Positions 10,701-17,794 of a stretch of 64,000 nt of DNA are shown here, piece after piece. Both the position numbers and the translations under genes were made by a program. Origin of the DNA: Duganella sp. BuS-21 (GTDB lineage: Bacteria > Pseudomonadota > Gammaproteobacteria > Burkholderiales > Burkholderiaceae_D). The stretch's first letter is position 1; each line of letters starts with the position of its first letter. The notes below the pieces were generated by a model that was given only the letters and a program-made list of their open reading frames with translations, ran no database searches and was not told the DNA's origin. The stretch lies in assembly GCA_041874725.1 (NCBI GenBank), contig CP097466.1, forward strand, positions 5,208,001-5,272,000. The letters are read 5' to 3'.

Positions 10701-10947
10701 CTTCCGTCCGGTGCTGATGACCGCCCTGTCGATGATCATCGGCATGCTGCCGATGGCGCTGGGCCTGGGCGAAGGCGGCGAGCAGAACGCGCCGCTGGGC
10801 CGGGCCGTCATCGGCGGCCTGATTTTCGCCACCGTCGCCACGCTGCTGTTCGTGCCGGTCGTGTTCAGCCTGGTGCACCGCAAGCACGCGCCGCCCCCCA
10901 TCACCAAAGATCAACCACTATCCGGAGCACCTGTCCATGCAAACTAA
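7723..10947 (+). CDS. RND family efflux permease subunit
   Basis: An inner-membrane proton-driven resistance-nodulation-division transporter of 1074 residues, with the usual duplicated arrangement of TM1, large periplasmic loop, TM2-6, then TM7, loop, TM8-12. The proton-relay region reads GILVDDATVTIENI; family members usually have the aspartate pair at this place. The start is GTG 7723 with GGGAG upstream. A histidine-rich stretch (GHAHGHGG) lies in the cytoplasmic loop between the two halves, near residue 503. The adaptor gene overlaps its end by 11 nt. No outer-membrane channel gene follows, so the pump probably borrows one. Substrate unknown. Confidence 0.9.
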   Translation: MLIDIVRVALRRPYTFVVMAMLLLIAGPLAALRTPTDIFPDIRIPVIAVAWQYTGLPADQMGGRISTLFQRTLTTTVNDIEHIEANTYQGISIVKIFFQPGVNIAVANAQVTAIAQSALRQMPPGVTPPLILNYNAATVPILQLALSGKGLSEQNLFDLGMNTVRTPLVTVPGAAIPLPYGGKQRQVQIDVDPALLQARGLSAQDIANALAAQNVLTPVGTQKIDALEYTIQLNSAPSAIADLARLPVKVMNGATVYLGDIANVHDGNAPQTNVVHVDGSRSVLMSVLKNGSASTLAIVDGVRAKIESLKPGWPEALKVTPINDQSVFVRAAIKGVAMEGVIAAALTSIMILLFLGSWRSTIIIAVSIPLSILGSIIALAAIGETLNLMTLGGLALAVGILVDDATVTIENINWHLEQGKSVENAILDGAAQIVTPAFVSLLCICIVFIPMFFLEGVSRFLFVPMAEAVIFAMVCSFVLSRTLVPTMANFLLKPHDTGEGHAHGHGGSGAAEPSRNPLVRFQRGFEARFERLRAAYSAVLASAVGKRKPFIIGFMAVVLLSFGLLPFIGSNFFPSVDSGQVLMHVRVPVGTRVEETAVRFARIEQAIRRVIPAEDIETMVDNIGLPASSINLTYNNTGMMGAQDGDFQIALKEGHQPTAEYVRKLRVELPQEFPDTTFSFPPADIVGQILNFGAPAPVDVQIRGANLEGNYAYAQQLLKKVRAIPGVADARIQQSNKAPVFKVEMDRTQAQQLGLTTRDITNSLVVNLAGSSQVAPTFWLNPANGVSYPIVMQTPQTQLDSLAALANLPVGNGSSTSGATLGGVARFERGTGSALISQYDVQSMVQIYATTQDRDLGAVAKDIRQVLEETKADLPKGSTVQMLGQVKTMERAFAGLLYGLLGAVVLIYLLIVVNFQSWLDPAVIVSALPAALAGIVWTLFATNTTLSVPALTGAIMCMGVATANSVLVISFARERLDQLGDATAAALEAGSVRFRPVLMTALSMIIGMLPMALGLGEGGEQNAPLGRAVIGGLIFATVATLLFVPVVFSLVHRKHAPPPITKDQPLSGAPVHAN

Positions 10948-12091
10948 CCCGTCCCGACAAGGACACGCGCCGCTGATCATCGGCCTGGCCGTGCTCGCCG
11001 CCGCCCTGCTGACGGCAGGCATCCTGGGCCGACGCTCGCTGGCCGAGCAGGTCAAGCAGGCCGGCGAGCCGCTGGTGCCCGTGGTCACCGTGCTGGCCGC
11101 CGGGCAGACGCCGGGCGCGCCGGTGGAACTGGCGGCCCGCATCGAACCGTGGGCGCGCGCACCGATCTATGCGCGCGTCAGCGGTTATCTGAAAGAATGG
11201 AAAGTCGATATCGGCGCCCCGGTGAAAGCCGGCCAGACCCTGGCCGACATCGAAACCCCGGACCTCGACCAGCAACTGCTGCAGGCCAAAGCCGAACTGG
11301 CCAGCGCGCGCAGCAACCTGACGCTGGCCGGCAGCACCGCCAAGCGCTGGCAGGATCTGCTGGCGGCCAACGCCGTCTCGCGCCAGGAAGCCGATGAAAA
11401 GGCCGGCGACCTGGCGGCCAAGCAATCGGCCGTCAACGCGCTGCAGGCCAATGTCGACCGGGTGCAGGCGCTGCAGCGCTACACGCGCCTGGTGGCGCCG
11501 TTCGACGGCGTGGTCACCGCCCGCAATACCGACGTCGGCGCCCTGATCAGCGTCGGCGGTGTGGCGGGCAGCGAGTTATTTGTGGTTTCCGACATCAAGC
11601 GCCTGCGCGTCTACGTCAACGTGCCGCAGCGTCAGGTGGCGGCCATCAAGGTCGGCGACCAGGCCGTGCTGAGCGTGCCTGAACGTGCCGGCAAGACCTA
11701 CACCGCCACCGTGCAATCGCTGGCGCAGGCCATCAGCGCCGGCTCCGGCGCCATGCTGGTGCAACTGACCGTGCAGAACGACAGCGGCGAACTGCTGCCC
11801 GGCGCCTACGCCAACGTCCGCTTCGAAGCGGCGGCCAGCGCCACGGCGCTGAGCATTCCGCCGGGCGCCCTGATCTTCAACCGCAGCGGCACCCAGGTGG
11901 CCACCGTGGGCAAGGACAACCATGTGCTGCTCAAGCCGGTGACCCTGGGGCGCGACCTGGGCAACGTGATCGAGATCGCCTCCGGCATCGAGCGGGGCGA
12001 CCAGGTCATCGCCAATCCGCCGGACGGCGTGGCCAGCGGCGACCTCGTCCGGGTGGCGGCCGCAGCGGGACGAGCGGACCGCGCGCTATAG
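10937..12091 (+). CDS. RND efflux periplasmic adaptor subunit
   Basis: A membrane-fusion protein of the HlyD/AcrA type, 384 residues, linking the permease to an outer-membrane channel. Seen: an N-terminal membrane anchor (PLIIGLAVLAAALLTAGIL), a lipoyl-like half (YLKEWKVDIGAPVKAGQTLA), a coiled-coil hairpin rich in Ala/Gln/Leu, the second lipoyl half (APFDGVVTARN) and beta-barrel domains. There is no lipobox, so it is anchored by the helix. It starts inside the end of the permease gene, with GGAG about 9 nt upstream of ATG 10937. The two genes form a permease-first operon. Confidence 0.9.
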   Translation: MQTNPSRQGHAPLIIGLAVLAAALLTAGILGRRSLAEQVKQAGEPLVPVVTVLAAGQTPGAPVELAARIEPWARAPIYARVSGYLKEWKVDIGAPVKAGQTLADIETPDLDQQLLQAKAELASARSNLTLAGSTAKRWQDLLAANAVSRQEADEKAGDLAAKQSAVNALQANVDRVQALQRYTRLVAPFDGVVTARNTDVGALISVGGVAGSELFVVSDIKRLRVYVNVPQRQVAAIKVGDQAVLSVPERAGKTYTATVQSLAQAISAGSGAMLVQLTVQNDSGELLPGAYANVRFEAAASATALSIPPGALIFNRSGTQVATVGKDNHVLLKPVTLGRDLGNVIEIASGIERGDQVIANPPDGVASGDLVRVAAAAGRADRAL

Positions 12092-12131
12092 CGCTACAAT
12101 GGAGCGATCCAAGTTGATTTAAAGGAGTTTG

Positions 12132-12620
12132 ATGATGGGTGATAAAGCCATGAAGATCGACATCGGTCTTTCCGATGAAAGCCGCGCCGCCATTGCCGCA
12201 GGTCTGTCCGGACTGCTGGCCGACAGCTACACGCTGTACCTGATGACCCACAACTTCCACTGGAACGTCAAGGGTCCGATGTTCAACTCGCTGCACCAGA
12301 TGTTCATGACACAGTACACCGAACAATGGGCCGCACTGGACCAGATCGCCGAACGCATCCGCGCGCTCGGCTATCCGGCGCCGGGCACCTACGCCCAGTT
12401 CGTGAAACTGGCGACGATCAAGGAAATCGAAGGCGTGCCGGCCGCGCTGGACATGGTGCGCCACCTGGTGTCGGCGCAGGAAGCGACTGCCCGCACCGCG
12501 CGCAAGCTGCTGCCGCTGGTCGACAAGGCCGACGACCAGCCAACCGCCGACCTGCTGACCCAGCGCCTGGACGTGCATGAGAAAACCGCCTGGATGCTGC
12601 GTAGTCTGCTGGAAGAGTAA
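12132..12620 (+). CDS. dps: Dps-family ferritin-like DNA protection protein
   Basis: A 162-residue four-helix protein that should form dodecamers, oxidise Fe(II) with peroxide and protect DNA. The intersubunit ferroxidase signature is present: [19 protein letters not shown], followed by [11 protein letters not shown]. The start is ATG 12132 or the adjacent ATG 12135, downstream of a strong AAAGGAG. It stands alone after the efflux genes with its own short leader. The N-terminus is short and has only two lysines, so direct DNA binding through a basic tail is not obvious. Confidence 0.94.
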   Translation: MMGDKAMKIDIGLSDESRAAIAAGLSGLLADSYTLYLMTHNFHWNVKGPMFNSLHQMFMTQYTEQWAALDQIAERIRALGYPAPGTYAQFVKLATIKEIEGVPAALDMVRHLVSAQEATARTARKLLPLVDKADDQPTADLLTQRLDVHEKTAWMLRSLLEE

Positions 12621-12628
12621 GCCCCGTA

Positions 12629-13010
12629 ATGCCGACGCCGGCGCCACGGAGACCATGGTTGATCGTGGTGCTGTTGGCGCTCGGCGTGATGATTTCCCTG
12701 ATCGACCGCACCAGCCTGTCGTCGGCGCTGGCCGACCAGGGCTTCGTGCGCGCGTTTGGTTTAAGCAGCGTCGAGCGTGGCTGCTTGCATGCTGCCCCTG
12801 ATACCGACCCAGGCCGTGGGACTGAACACCGGCATGCAGCAGGTAGCGACCAGCCTGGCGGACGGCGTCTCGGCCAGCTTGTCGGGATGGCTGCTGCACA
12901 CCAGCGGCAGCTATGAACTGCCGATGAAAGCCATCTTCATCTTCCTGCTGCTGGGCGCCGCCAGCACCCTTATCCTCTTGCGCCGTAACTGGGCGCCGAA
13001 GGTCAAATGA
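12629..13010 (+). pseudogene. MFS transporter relic (large internal deletion)
   Basis: The first 50 codons from ATG 12629 read as the start of a major facilitator transporter (LLALGVMISLIDRTSLSSAL, first membrane helix, then FGLSSVERG). After about 12780 that frame loses sense. The frame shifted by one base continues to 13010 as a typical C-terminal end (VGLNTGMQQVATSLADGVSA, then FIFLLLGAASTLILL). The family is about 400-430 residues long, so roughly 290 residues are missing at the junction. The result cannot encode a working carrier. It begins 8 nt after dps, so it may still be transcribed. Confidence 0.82.
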
Positions 13011-13020
13011 GGCCTCCTCG

Positions 13021-13251
13021 CTAGGCCGGCAATGTCGACAAGGTCTGATTTAGCTGCGCAAAGACGCGCCTCAGCGTCTGATTGGAATGCGGTTGTGGCA
13101 GCAAGCCCGAAATATCAATATCCTTCTGCCGCTCCAAAAAAGCCAACGCCCGGCGTGTATCGTCCACGGAAAATGGATAAATATTGCGATACCAGACAAT
13201 ATTAAACAACCGTAGTCGTTCCTGGGCACTATCGGCCGATAGTGACCGCTT
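13021..13251 (-). pseudogene. open C-terminal fragment, unrecognised
   Basis: A frame open from 13251 to a TAG at 13021 gives 76 residues that look protein-like (RLRLFNIVWYRNIYPFSVDD, then RRALAFLERQ and a leucine/glutamine-rich end). The only possible starts are inside it (for example TTG 13209). The base composition is less GC-rich than its neighbours. I cannot name the family. It lies between two clear gene relics, so it is best read as the tail of another decayed gene, though a small real gene starting at TTG 13209 cannot be excluded. Confidence 0.35.
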
Positions 13252-13315
13252 CTATTGTTCAACATCGGCCTCCCCTGTATCCCAAGGCTTGTTGGTGCAA
13301 ACCTGCGCGGCGCGA

Positions 13316-13520
13316 TTAGGCGCGCGTGGCGGCTTTCAGTTTGACCGGGCCGCGCACGCTGATCCAGGTATAGCAGGTTCATGCCGTCGTACGCGCCTAC
13401 CGGGTGGAAGTTGGCCGCATGCCTTTGTTGGCCTTCATGAAGGCTTCGACATACGCTTTGTTTTCCGACGAAGGATGGGCTTGGGTAAAGTCGGTCACAT
13501 CAGCCCGACCTTGAGTGGGC
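13316..13520 (-). pseudogene. relic of a LivK-like ABC transporter binding protein (C-terminal end)
   Basis: On the minus strand the sequence reads DVTDFTQAHPSSENKAYVEA, FMKANKGMRP, then after a one-base shift NFHPVGAYDGMNLLYLDQ, and in a third frame ISVRGPVKLKAATRA followed by TAA at 13316. This is the C-terminal pattern of periplasmic binding proteins for branched-chain amino acids and related ligands (usual form: FV.AF...NG.RPNF..VGGYDGMHLIY, then SPRGPISID..TRD). At least one frameshift and one deletion are needed to join the pieces, and no N-terminal part is visible upstream. A dead gene remnant. Confidence 0.7.
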
Positions 13521-13668
13521 CGCCGCCGGCCGCGCCAGCCAGTGGGTAGCAGGCCCGTAGTCACGGCCGCGCCGAAACAGACCTGAATCGCGCGCCAATC
13601 TGCTTATCGCACCACAAACGGGCGCGGCCAGCCCGACGACTGCGCTATACTCGTGCTCTACGCGTTGC

Positions 13669-15303
13669 ATGCCGGGAGCCCACGTGCCGCCAGCTTCCAA
13701 CTTTTTTTCCAGCTTCAAATTCAAGATCACCGCGCTGGTGATCGGTTTGGTGTTGTTTGCGGGCATAGGCGCGGGCGGCATCTCGCTGCTGATCGCCGAA
13801 TCGGAGTTGCGGCTGGTCATCGCCCGGCAGGAATTGTCGCTGCTCACCGGCGCCGCCGCGTTCATCGACAACGACCTGCAAAACAAGCGCCAGCTGCTGA
13901 AACTGCTGACCGAGGAATTCACCGAGCGCGGCCAGCCGCTGGACCGCATCCAGCATCAGCTGGAAACCCATGACACCCTGCGCGACACCTTCTTCAACGT
14001 CAACGCCTTCGACCTGTCGGGCAACCTGGTGGCCAGCCTGCGCGACCGCCAGGCCAAGCGCATCAACATCGCCGAACGCCAGTACTTCCGCGACACCCTG
14101 CGCCTGCAGGAAGGCGTGCTGTCGGCGCCGTTCAAGAGCACCTTATCGGGCCAGCCGGTGGTGGTGATCACGCAGCCGCTGCGCGACGCCGACGGCAAGA
14201 TAGTCGGCATCCTGCTCGGCGCCATCGATCTGCTGCGGCCATCGTTCTCCGCCCAGCTCGACTCGCTGCGCGCCGGCGCCGATGGTTACCTGTTCATTGT
14301 CACCGATGCCGGCGTCATCGTGCACCACCCGGACAAGAGCCGCATCCTGGAAAAAGGCGACGACACGCCCGGCACACTGCTGGAGGCGGCGCTGCGCAAA
14401 CCGGAGGGCTGGGAGGATGGCATGCTCGACGACGGCATACCGGTACTGCTGGTGCACAAGCACCTGCGGGAGAGCGACTGGACCATCGGTCTGTCCTACC
14501 CGGTGCGCAGCGCGTTCGCCTCGATGCTGCACGTGCGGCTGCGCGCATTGCTGGGGGCGGCGCTGCTGACCGCCGTGGCCGGCCTGTTCGGCTGGGCCGT
14601 CACCAAGAACATGCTGCGCCCGCTGCGGCGCCTACACCGCCACGTGGAGGACATCAGCGCCGGACGCGCCGACATCTCGGTGTTCGACGTGGCGCGCAAG
14701 GACGAATTCGGCCACCTGAGCCGGGCCTTCTACGGCCTGTCGCAACGGCGCGAGCTGGCCGAACTGGAACTGCACCGGCTGGCCACCACCGACGTCTTGA
14801 CCGGCCTGAACAACCGCCGCATGTTCGACGCCTTCCTGCCGCAGGCACTGGCGCGCGCGGCCCGCTCCGGCCAGCCGTTGGGCCTGGCCATCCTCGATAT
14901 CGATCACTTCAAGTCCATCAACGACACCCTGGGCCACGCGGCGGGCGACCAGGTGCTGGTCGAGTTCGCGCGCCGGCTGACGGGCGCGGTGCGCAGCACC
15001 GACACGGTGGCCCGCCTGGCCGGCGACGAATTCGTGATCGTGTTCGAACAGCAGTCGTCGAACGCCGAGATGGATGTGCTGGGCAAAAAAATCCTCGACA
15101 CCATGCACCCGCCCTTCCATCTCGGCGCGCAGCAGCGCGAAGTGCGCACCAGCATCGGCATCGCCGTCACCACCAACACCAGCGCCACGGCGGAGGAAGT
15201 CATGCGCGCGGCCGACCAGGCCCTGTACGGTGTGAAGGCGGCCGGCCGCAACGGCTACGCCATCAACCCGGTCGGCGCCGAACGCGTGGTGCGGGTGCGC
15301 TAG
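13669..15303 (+). CDS. membrane diguanylate cyclase with periplasmic Cache sensor
   Basis: A 544-residue inner-membrane signalling enzyme making cyclic di-GMP. Order: TM1 (about 20-45), periplasmic dCache/PDC sensor (about 45-285, with ERQYFRDTL and DGYLFIVTDAG), TM2 (about 290-312), HAMP-like linker, and GGDEF domain (about 370-530). The active-site loop reads AGDEF instead of GGDEF, a variant that is still active in some characterised enzymes. An RxxD (RSTD) five residues before it matches the inhibitory I-site. ATG 13669 lacks a clear binding site; GTG 13684 with GGGAG upstream is an alternative start. Confidence 0.88.
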   Translation: MPGAHVPPASNFFSSFKFKITALVIGLVLFAGIGAGGISLLIAESELRLVIARQELSLLTGAAAFIDNDLQNKRQLLKLLTEEFTERGQPLDRIQHQLETHDTLRDTFFNVNAFDLSGNLVASLRDRQAKRINIAERQYFRDTLRLQEGVLSAPFKSTLSGQPVVVITQPLRDADGKIVGILLGAIDLLRPSFSAQLDSLRAGADGYLFIVTDAGVIVHHPDKSRILEKGDDTPGTLLEAALRKPEGWEDGMLDDGIPVLLVHKHLRESDWTIGLSYPVRSAFASMLHVRLRALLGAALLTAVAGLFGWAVTKNMLRPLRRLHRHVEDISAGRADISVFDVARKDEFGHLSRAFYGLSQRRELAELELHRLATTDVLTGLNNRRMFDAFLPQALARAARSGQPLGLAILDIDHFKSINDTLGHAAGDQVLVEFARRLTGAVRSTDTVARLAGDEFVIVFEQQSSNAEMDVLGKKILDTMHPPFHLGAQQREVRTSIGIAVTTNTSATAEEVMRAADQALYGVKAAGRNGYAINPVGAERVVRVR

Positions 15304-15512
15304 GCCGGCGTGGCGGTAGCGGTCACGCTGCTCGCCATCAGCACCGGCTTGCCGACGTAGCAGACTTCCTTGTACCAGCGCACCGGCGTCTTCACGCCGT
15401 CGATGGCGGTTGTGGGATTGGTGCTGTTGGTGCTGTTGGTGCTGTTGGTGCTGTTGGTGCAGTTGCTGGCGTTGCGGTCGTCCGCGCCGCAGGCGGCCAG
15501 TGTCGGCGATCT
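15300..15512 (-). pseudogene. frameshifted lipoprotein with Asn-Ser-Thr repeat
   Basis: The minus-strand frame ending at TAG 15300 reads TLAACGADDRNASNCTNST, further NST repeats, then NPTTAIDGVKTPVRWYKEVC and a short tail. LAAC is a lipobox, so the product would be a lipoprotein with an Asn-Ser-Thr spacer. No start codon exists in this frame, because a TAA lies just upstream at 15513-15515. A nearby frame (MQNNVKIADTG) looks like the start of the missing leader, so an indel near 15500 probably broke the gene. The stop overlaps the stop of the cyclase gene on the other strand. Confidence 0.55.
15412..15465. repeat. 9-bp tandem repeat (GTGCTGTTG)
   Basis: Four perfect copies of GTGCTGTTG (15421-15456) flanked by one diverged copy on each side. 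Read on the minus strand it encodes Asn-Ser-Thr units of the broken lipoprotein. The unit is a multiple of three, so changes in copy number would keep frame. Confidence 0.9.
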
Positions 15513-15630
15513 TTACATTGTTTTGCATCCGCATCGCAGCGCTGCGGATAAGCCCATGATTTCGCGGGACTCCAATCCATGGGCATGGTTAATGCGTGGC
15601 TGATCGCGCTACGCCAACCAGGGGAACTCC

Positions 15631-16161
15631 ATGCTCAACACCATCCGCAAAGCGGCCCGCCACGCGCTGGCCGCGCTACTACTATTCACGCTGGCGCAAG
15701 CCACGCACGCACTGCCGCTGCTGACGCTCACGCCGACGCAGACCATCTTCCAGGCGTCGGCCGGCGGCAGCATCAACGGCAGCGGCAGCATCATCAACCG
15801 CAGCAACGCGGCGCTGGACGCCACCGACCTGTTCCTGAATTTCGCCAACTTCGATCCGGGCGTGCTGACGCCGCAGCAAACGCTGGGACTGGTCCCTTTT
15901 AGCATTCCCAGCTTTTCGTTCCGGGACCACGTGGCCCTGTTCAGCATCGACATCGCGCCCGGCGCGCCGCCCGGCACGCAAACGCTGGACGTGGTGCTGC
16001 AGGACGTGGCCGGCAATTTCTCCGACACGGTCAGCATCGCGTTCCTGATCGACCAGGTGGTGGCGCTGCCGGAACCGGCAACGTTGACCATCATGCTGGC
16101 CGGCCTGCCGCTGTTGCTGCGTCGCCGCCAGCTCATCAACCATGGAGGCCATCATGGCTAG
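15631..16161 (+). CDS. secreted PEP-CTERM protein
   Basis: A 176-residue exported protein: an N-terminal signal peptide (ALAALLLFTLAQATHA), a beta-rich middle with Gly/Ser/Asn-rich strands, and near the C-terminus LPEPATL followed by a hydrophobic stretch and LLLRRR. That is the PEP-CTERM sorting signal, recognised by exosortase in biofilm-forming proteobacteria. The last residues INHGGHHG extend beyond the basic cluster, which is unusual for this signal. First gene of the operon that continues to 19204. The next gene starts inside it, with an 8-nt overlap (ATGGCTAG). Function beyond secretion is unknown. Confidence 0.78.
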   Translation: MLNTIRKAARHALAALLLFTLAQATHALPLLTLTPTQTIFQASAGGSINGSGSIINRSNAALDATDLFLNFANFDPGVLTPQQTLGLVPFSIPSFSFRDHVALFSIDIAPGAPPGTQTLDVVLQDVAGNFSDTVSIAFLIDQVVALPEPATLTIMLAGLPLLLRRRQLINHGGHHG

Positions 16162-16873
16162 CCAACCCCAGCTCATCACCGGCAACGCCACGGTGCTGAA
16201 CACCGGAGAGGAAATCATCGTCTCGCTGACCATCGCCAACACCGGCGACGAGCCGGCGCTGCAGGTCTACCTGACCGGCGCCACCCTGGGTTCGGCGCGG
16301 CGTATCAGCCCGCAGAATTTCCCGGTCCACATCGGCAGCCTGCAACGCGAAGGCAGCGGCAGCATCGGCACGCGCTTCAGCAACACCGGCCTGGTCCCCG
16401 GCCAGCAATACCTGCTGACCTTGCGCGGCACCTATCAGGCCGGCGCTACGCTGGGCTTTGTGGTCAACCGCTACCTGCGGATACCGGAACCGGCACCCTA
16501 CGCTTCGCCGCGCCTGCGCTCGCATGTGAACGTGCTGCTGAATAACGCCACATGGACCTACACCATCTTCAACGACGAGCCGCTGGGCAGCGCCCTGTAC
16601 ATCGCCGCCTTCCACCTCGACATCGTGGCGCCCACCACCGTCACCGGCACGCCGCCCGGCTGGCAGTCAGAGTCCGACCTGATGACCTACGCCGGCTGGA
16701 TTTCCGAGAACGCCCACGTCGCCCCGCAGCAATCGCTGGGCGGCTTTGAAATCCAAAGTCCGACCGGGCGCTCCGAGTCCACGGCCTACAGCCTGATTTC
16801 CTGGGACCACACCCTCAACGACGCCGGCCCGGTGGGACTGGACACGGTGCTGTCACCATCCAGGGCACGATAG
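16154..16873 (+). CDS. Ig-like (CARDB-type) protein of unknown function
   Basis: A 239-residue protein with two beta-sandwich-like halves. The first (about 5-100) has the pattern VSLTIANTGDEPALQVYLTG seen in CARDB and related Ig-like domains, and the second (about 120-230) resembles it loosely. I start at ATG 16154, which has GGAGG 5 nt upstream; ATG 16142 is less likely. There is no signal peptide, which is odd because both flanking genes encode exported proteins. It may be exported with a partner, or its leader may be unconventional. The gene overlaps the PEP-CTERM gene and lies 9 nt before the next gene. Confidence 0.6.
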   Translation: MASQPQLITGNATVLNTGEEIIVSLTIANTGDEPALQVYLTGATLGSARRISPQNFPVHIGSLQREGSGSIGTRFSNTGLVPGQQYLLTLRGTYQAGATLGFVVNRYLRIPEPAPYASPRLRSHVNVLLNNATWTYTIFNDEPLGSALYIAAFHLDIVAPTTVTGTPPGWQSESDLMTYAGWISENAHVAPQQSLGGFEIQSPTGRSESTAYSLISWDHTLNDAGPVGLDTVLSPSRAR

Positions 16874-16882
16874 GGGAACAAC

Positions 16883-17794
16883 ATGAAAACCTCAAACCAT
16901 GCAGTACTCGACCACATCGCCCGCACGCTGGCCGGCGCCAGCTCGCGCCGCGCGGCGCTGAAAATGGCCGTGCTCGGCCTGGGCGGTATGACCCTGGCCC
17001 GCTTCGGCATCGACAACGCCTGGGCCGCGCGCAACTGCCTGTGCAACAACCGCGTCTACGACTCCGACCTGGCCTGCTGCACGCCCAGCGGCGTGGTGCA
17101 GAAGCATCCGATCGCCAAGCTGGCGGACTGCCCTGGCCGCACCGCCAACCTGGCGCATACCTGCACGGCCAACGGTTGCGGCGCGGCCGGCTCGTGGGTG
17201 TCGCCGCCGCAAAGCTACTTCGGCGTCAGCTTCGTACCGGCCTGCGACGTCCACGATTGTTGCTACGACAAGTGCAACCAGAACAAGGCCACCTGCGATA
17301 CCGCCTTCCTCACCAACCTGAACGCCATCTGCACGACCGCCTTTCCCGGCAACGGCTTCATCCAAAGCATCAAGCGCGGCGGCTGCCTGTCGCAGGCAAA
17401 CACCTATTTCAACGCCGTCTCCTCCTACGGCCAGAGCGCCTATGACGACGCCCAGAAGCTCTCGTGCGACTGCTGCCCGCCCGAGAACTGCCGTACCTGC
17501 GCCGGCGGCGCTTGCGGCGCCTTCCCGGCCTGCGCCGGCGGCGGCGACTGCGTGTGCTTCACCACGCCCAACGGCTCGGGCGTCTGCGTCCACGGCAACA
17601 CGCCGTGCGCCGGCCTGCCCACCTGCAGTTCCAACGACGATTGCCCGCCGGGCTACGGCTGCGCCGGCTCCAACTGCTGCGGCGGCACGGCGCTGTGCGG
17701 GCCGCTGTGCTCCGACCTGACGCCATCGTCGATCATCTCGCCGTTCGCCGGCGCCAAACGCTACGACGGACCTACCTTGGGAGGAAAACGATAA
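16883..17794 (+). CDS. Tat-type exported, cysteine-rich phospholipase A2-like protein
   Basis: A 303-residue protein with a twin-arginine-type leader (ASSRRAALKMAVLGLGG, arginines 22-23) and about 32 cysteines after it. Residues 121-131 read CDVHDCCYDKC, with the His-Asp pair and cysteine spacing of secreted phospholipase A2 catalytic helices, so lipase activity is plausible. The C-terminal part (about 195-280) is a dense cysteine-rich module (CDCCPPENC, CSSNDDCPPGYGCAGSNCC) resembling small disulfide-knotted eukaryotic domains. The next gene is a MauE-MauD fusion whose start overlaps this stop (TAATG). Such proteins form disulfides in methylamine dehydrogenase. Enzymatic activity is inferred, not shown. 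Confidence 0.7.
   Translation: MKTSNHAVLDHIARTLAGASSRRAALKMAVLGLGGMTLARFGIDNAWAARNCLCNNRVYDSDLACCTPSGVVQKHPIAKLADCPGRTANLAHTCTANGCGAAGSWVSPPQSYFGVSFVPACDVHDCCYDKCNQNKATCDTAFLTNLNAICTTAFPGNGFIQSIKRGGCLSQANTYFNAVSSYGQSAYDDAQKLSCDCCPPENCRTCAGGACGAFPACAGGGDCVCFTTPNGSGVCVHGNTPCAGLPTCSSNDDCPPGYGCAGSNCCGGTALCGPLCSDLTPSSIISPFAGAKRYDGPTLGGKR

Noticed and set aside
15412..15465. Possible CRISPR-like repeat
   Set aside because: The 9-bp units are directly adjacent, with no spacers; it is a coding tandem repeat.
17464..17793. 110 extra N-terminal codons in front of the MauE-MauD fusion
   Set aside because: They overlap the cysteine-rich gene in another frame and are Arg-rich; ATG 17794 with GGGAGGAAAA is the clear start.
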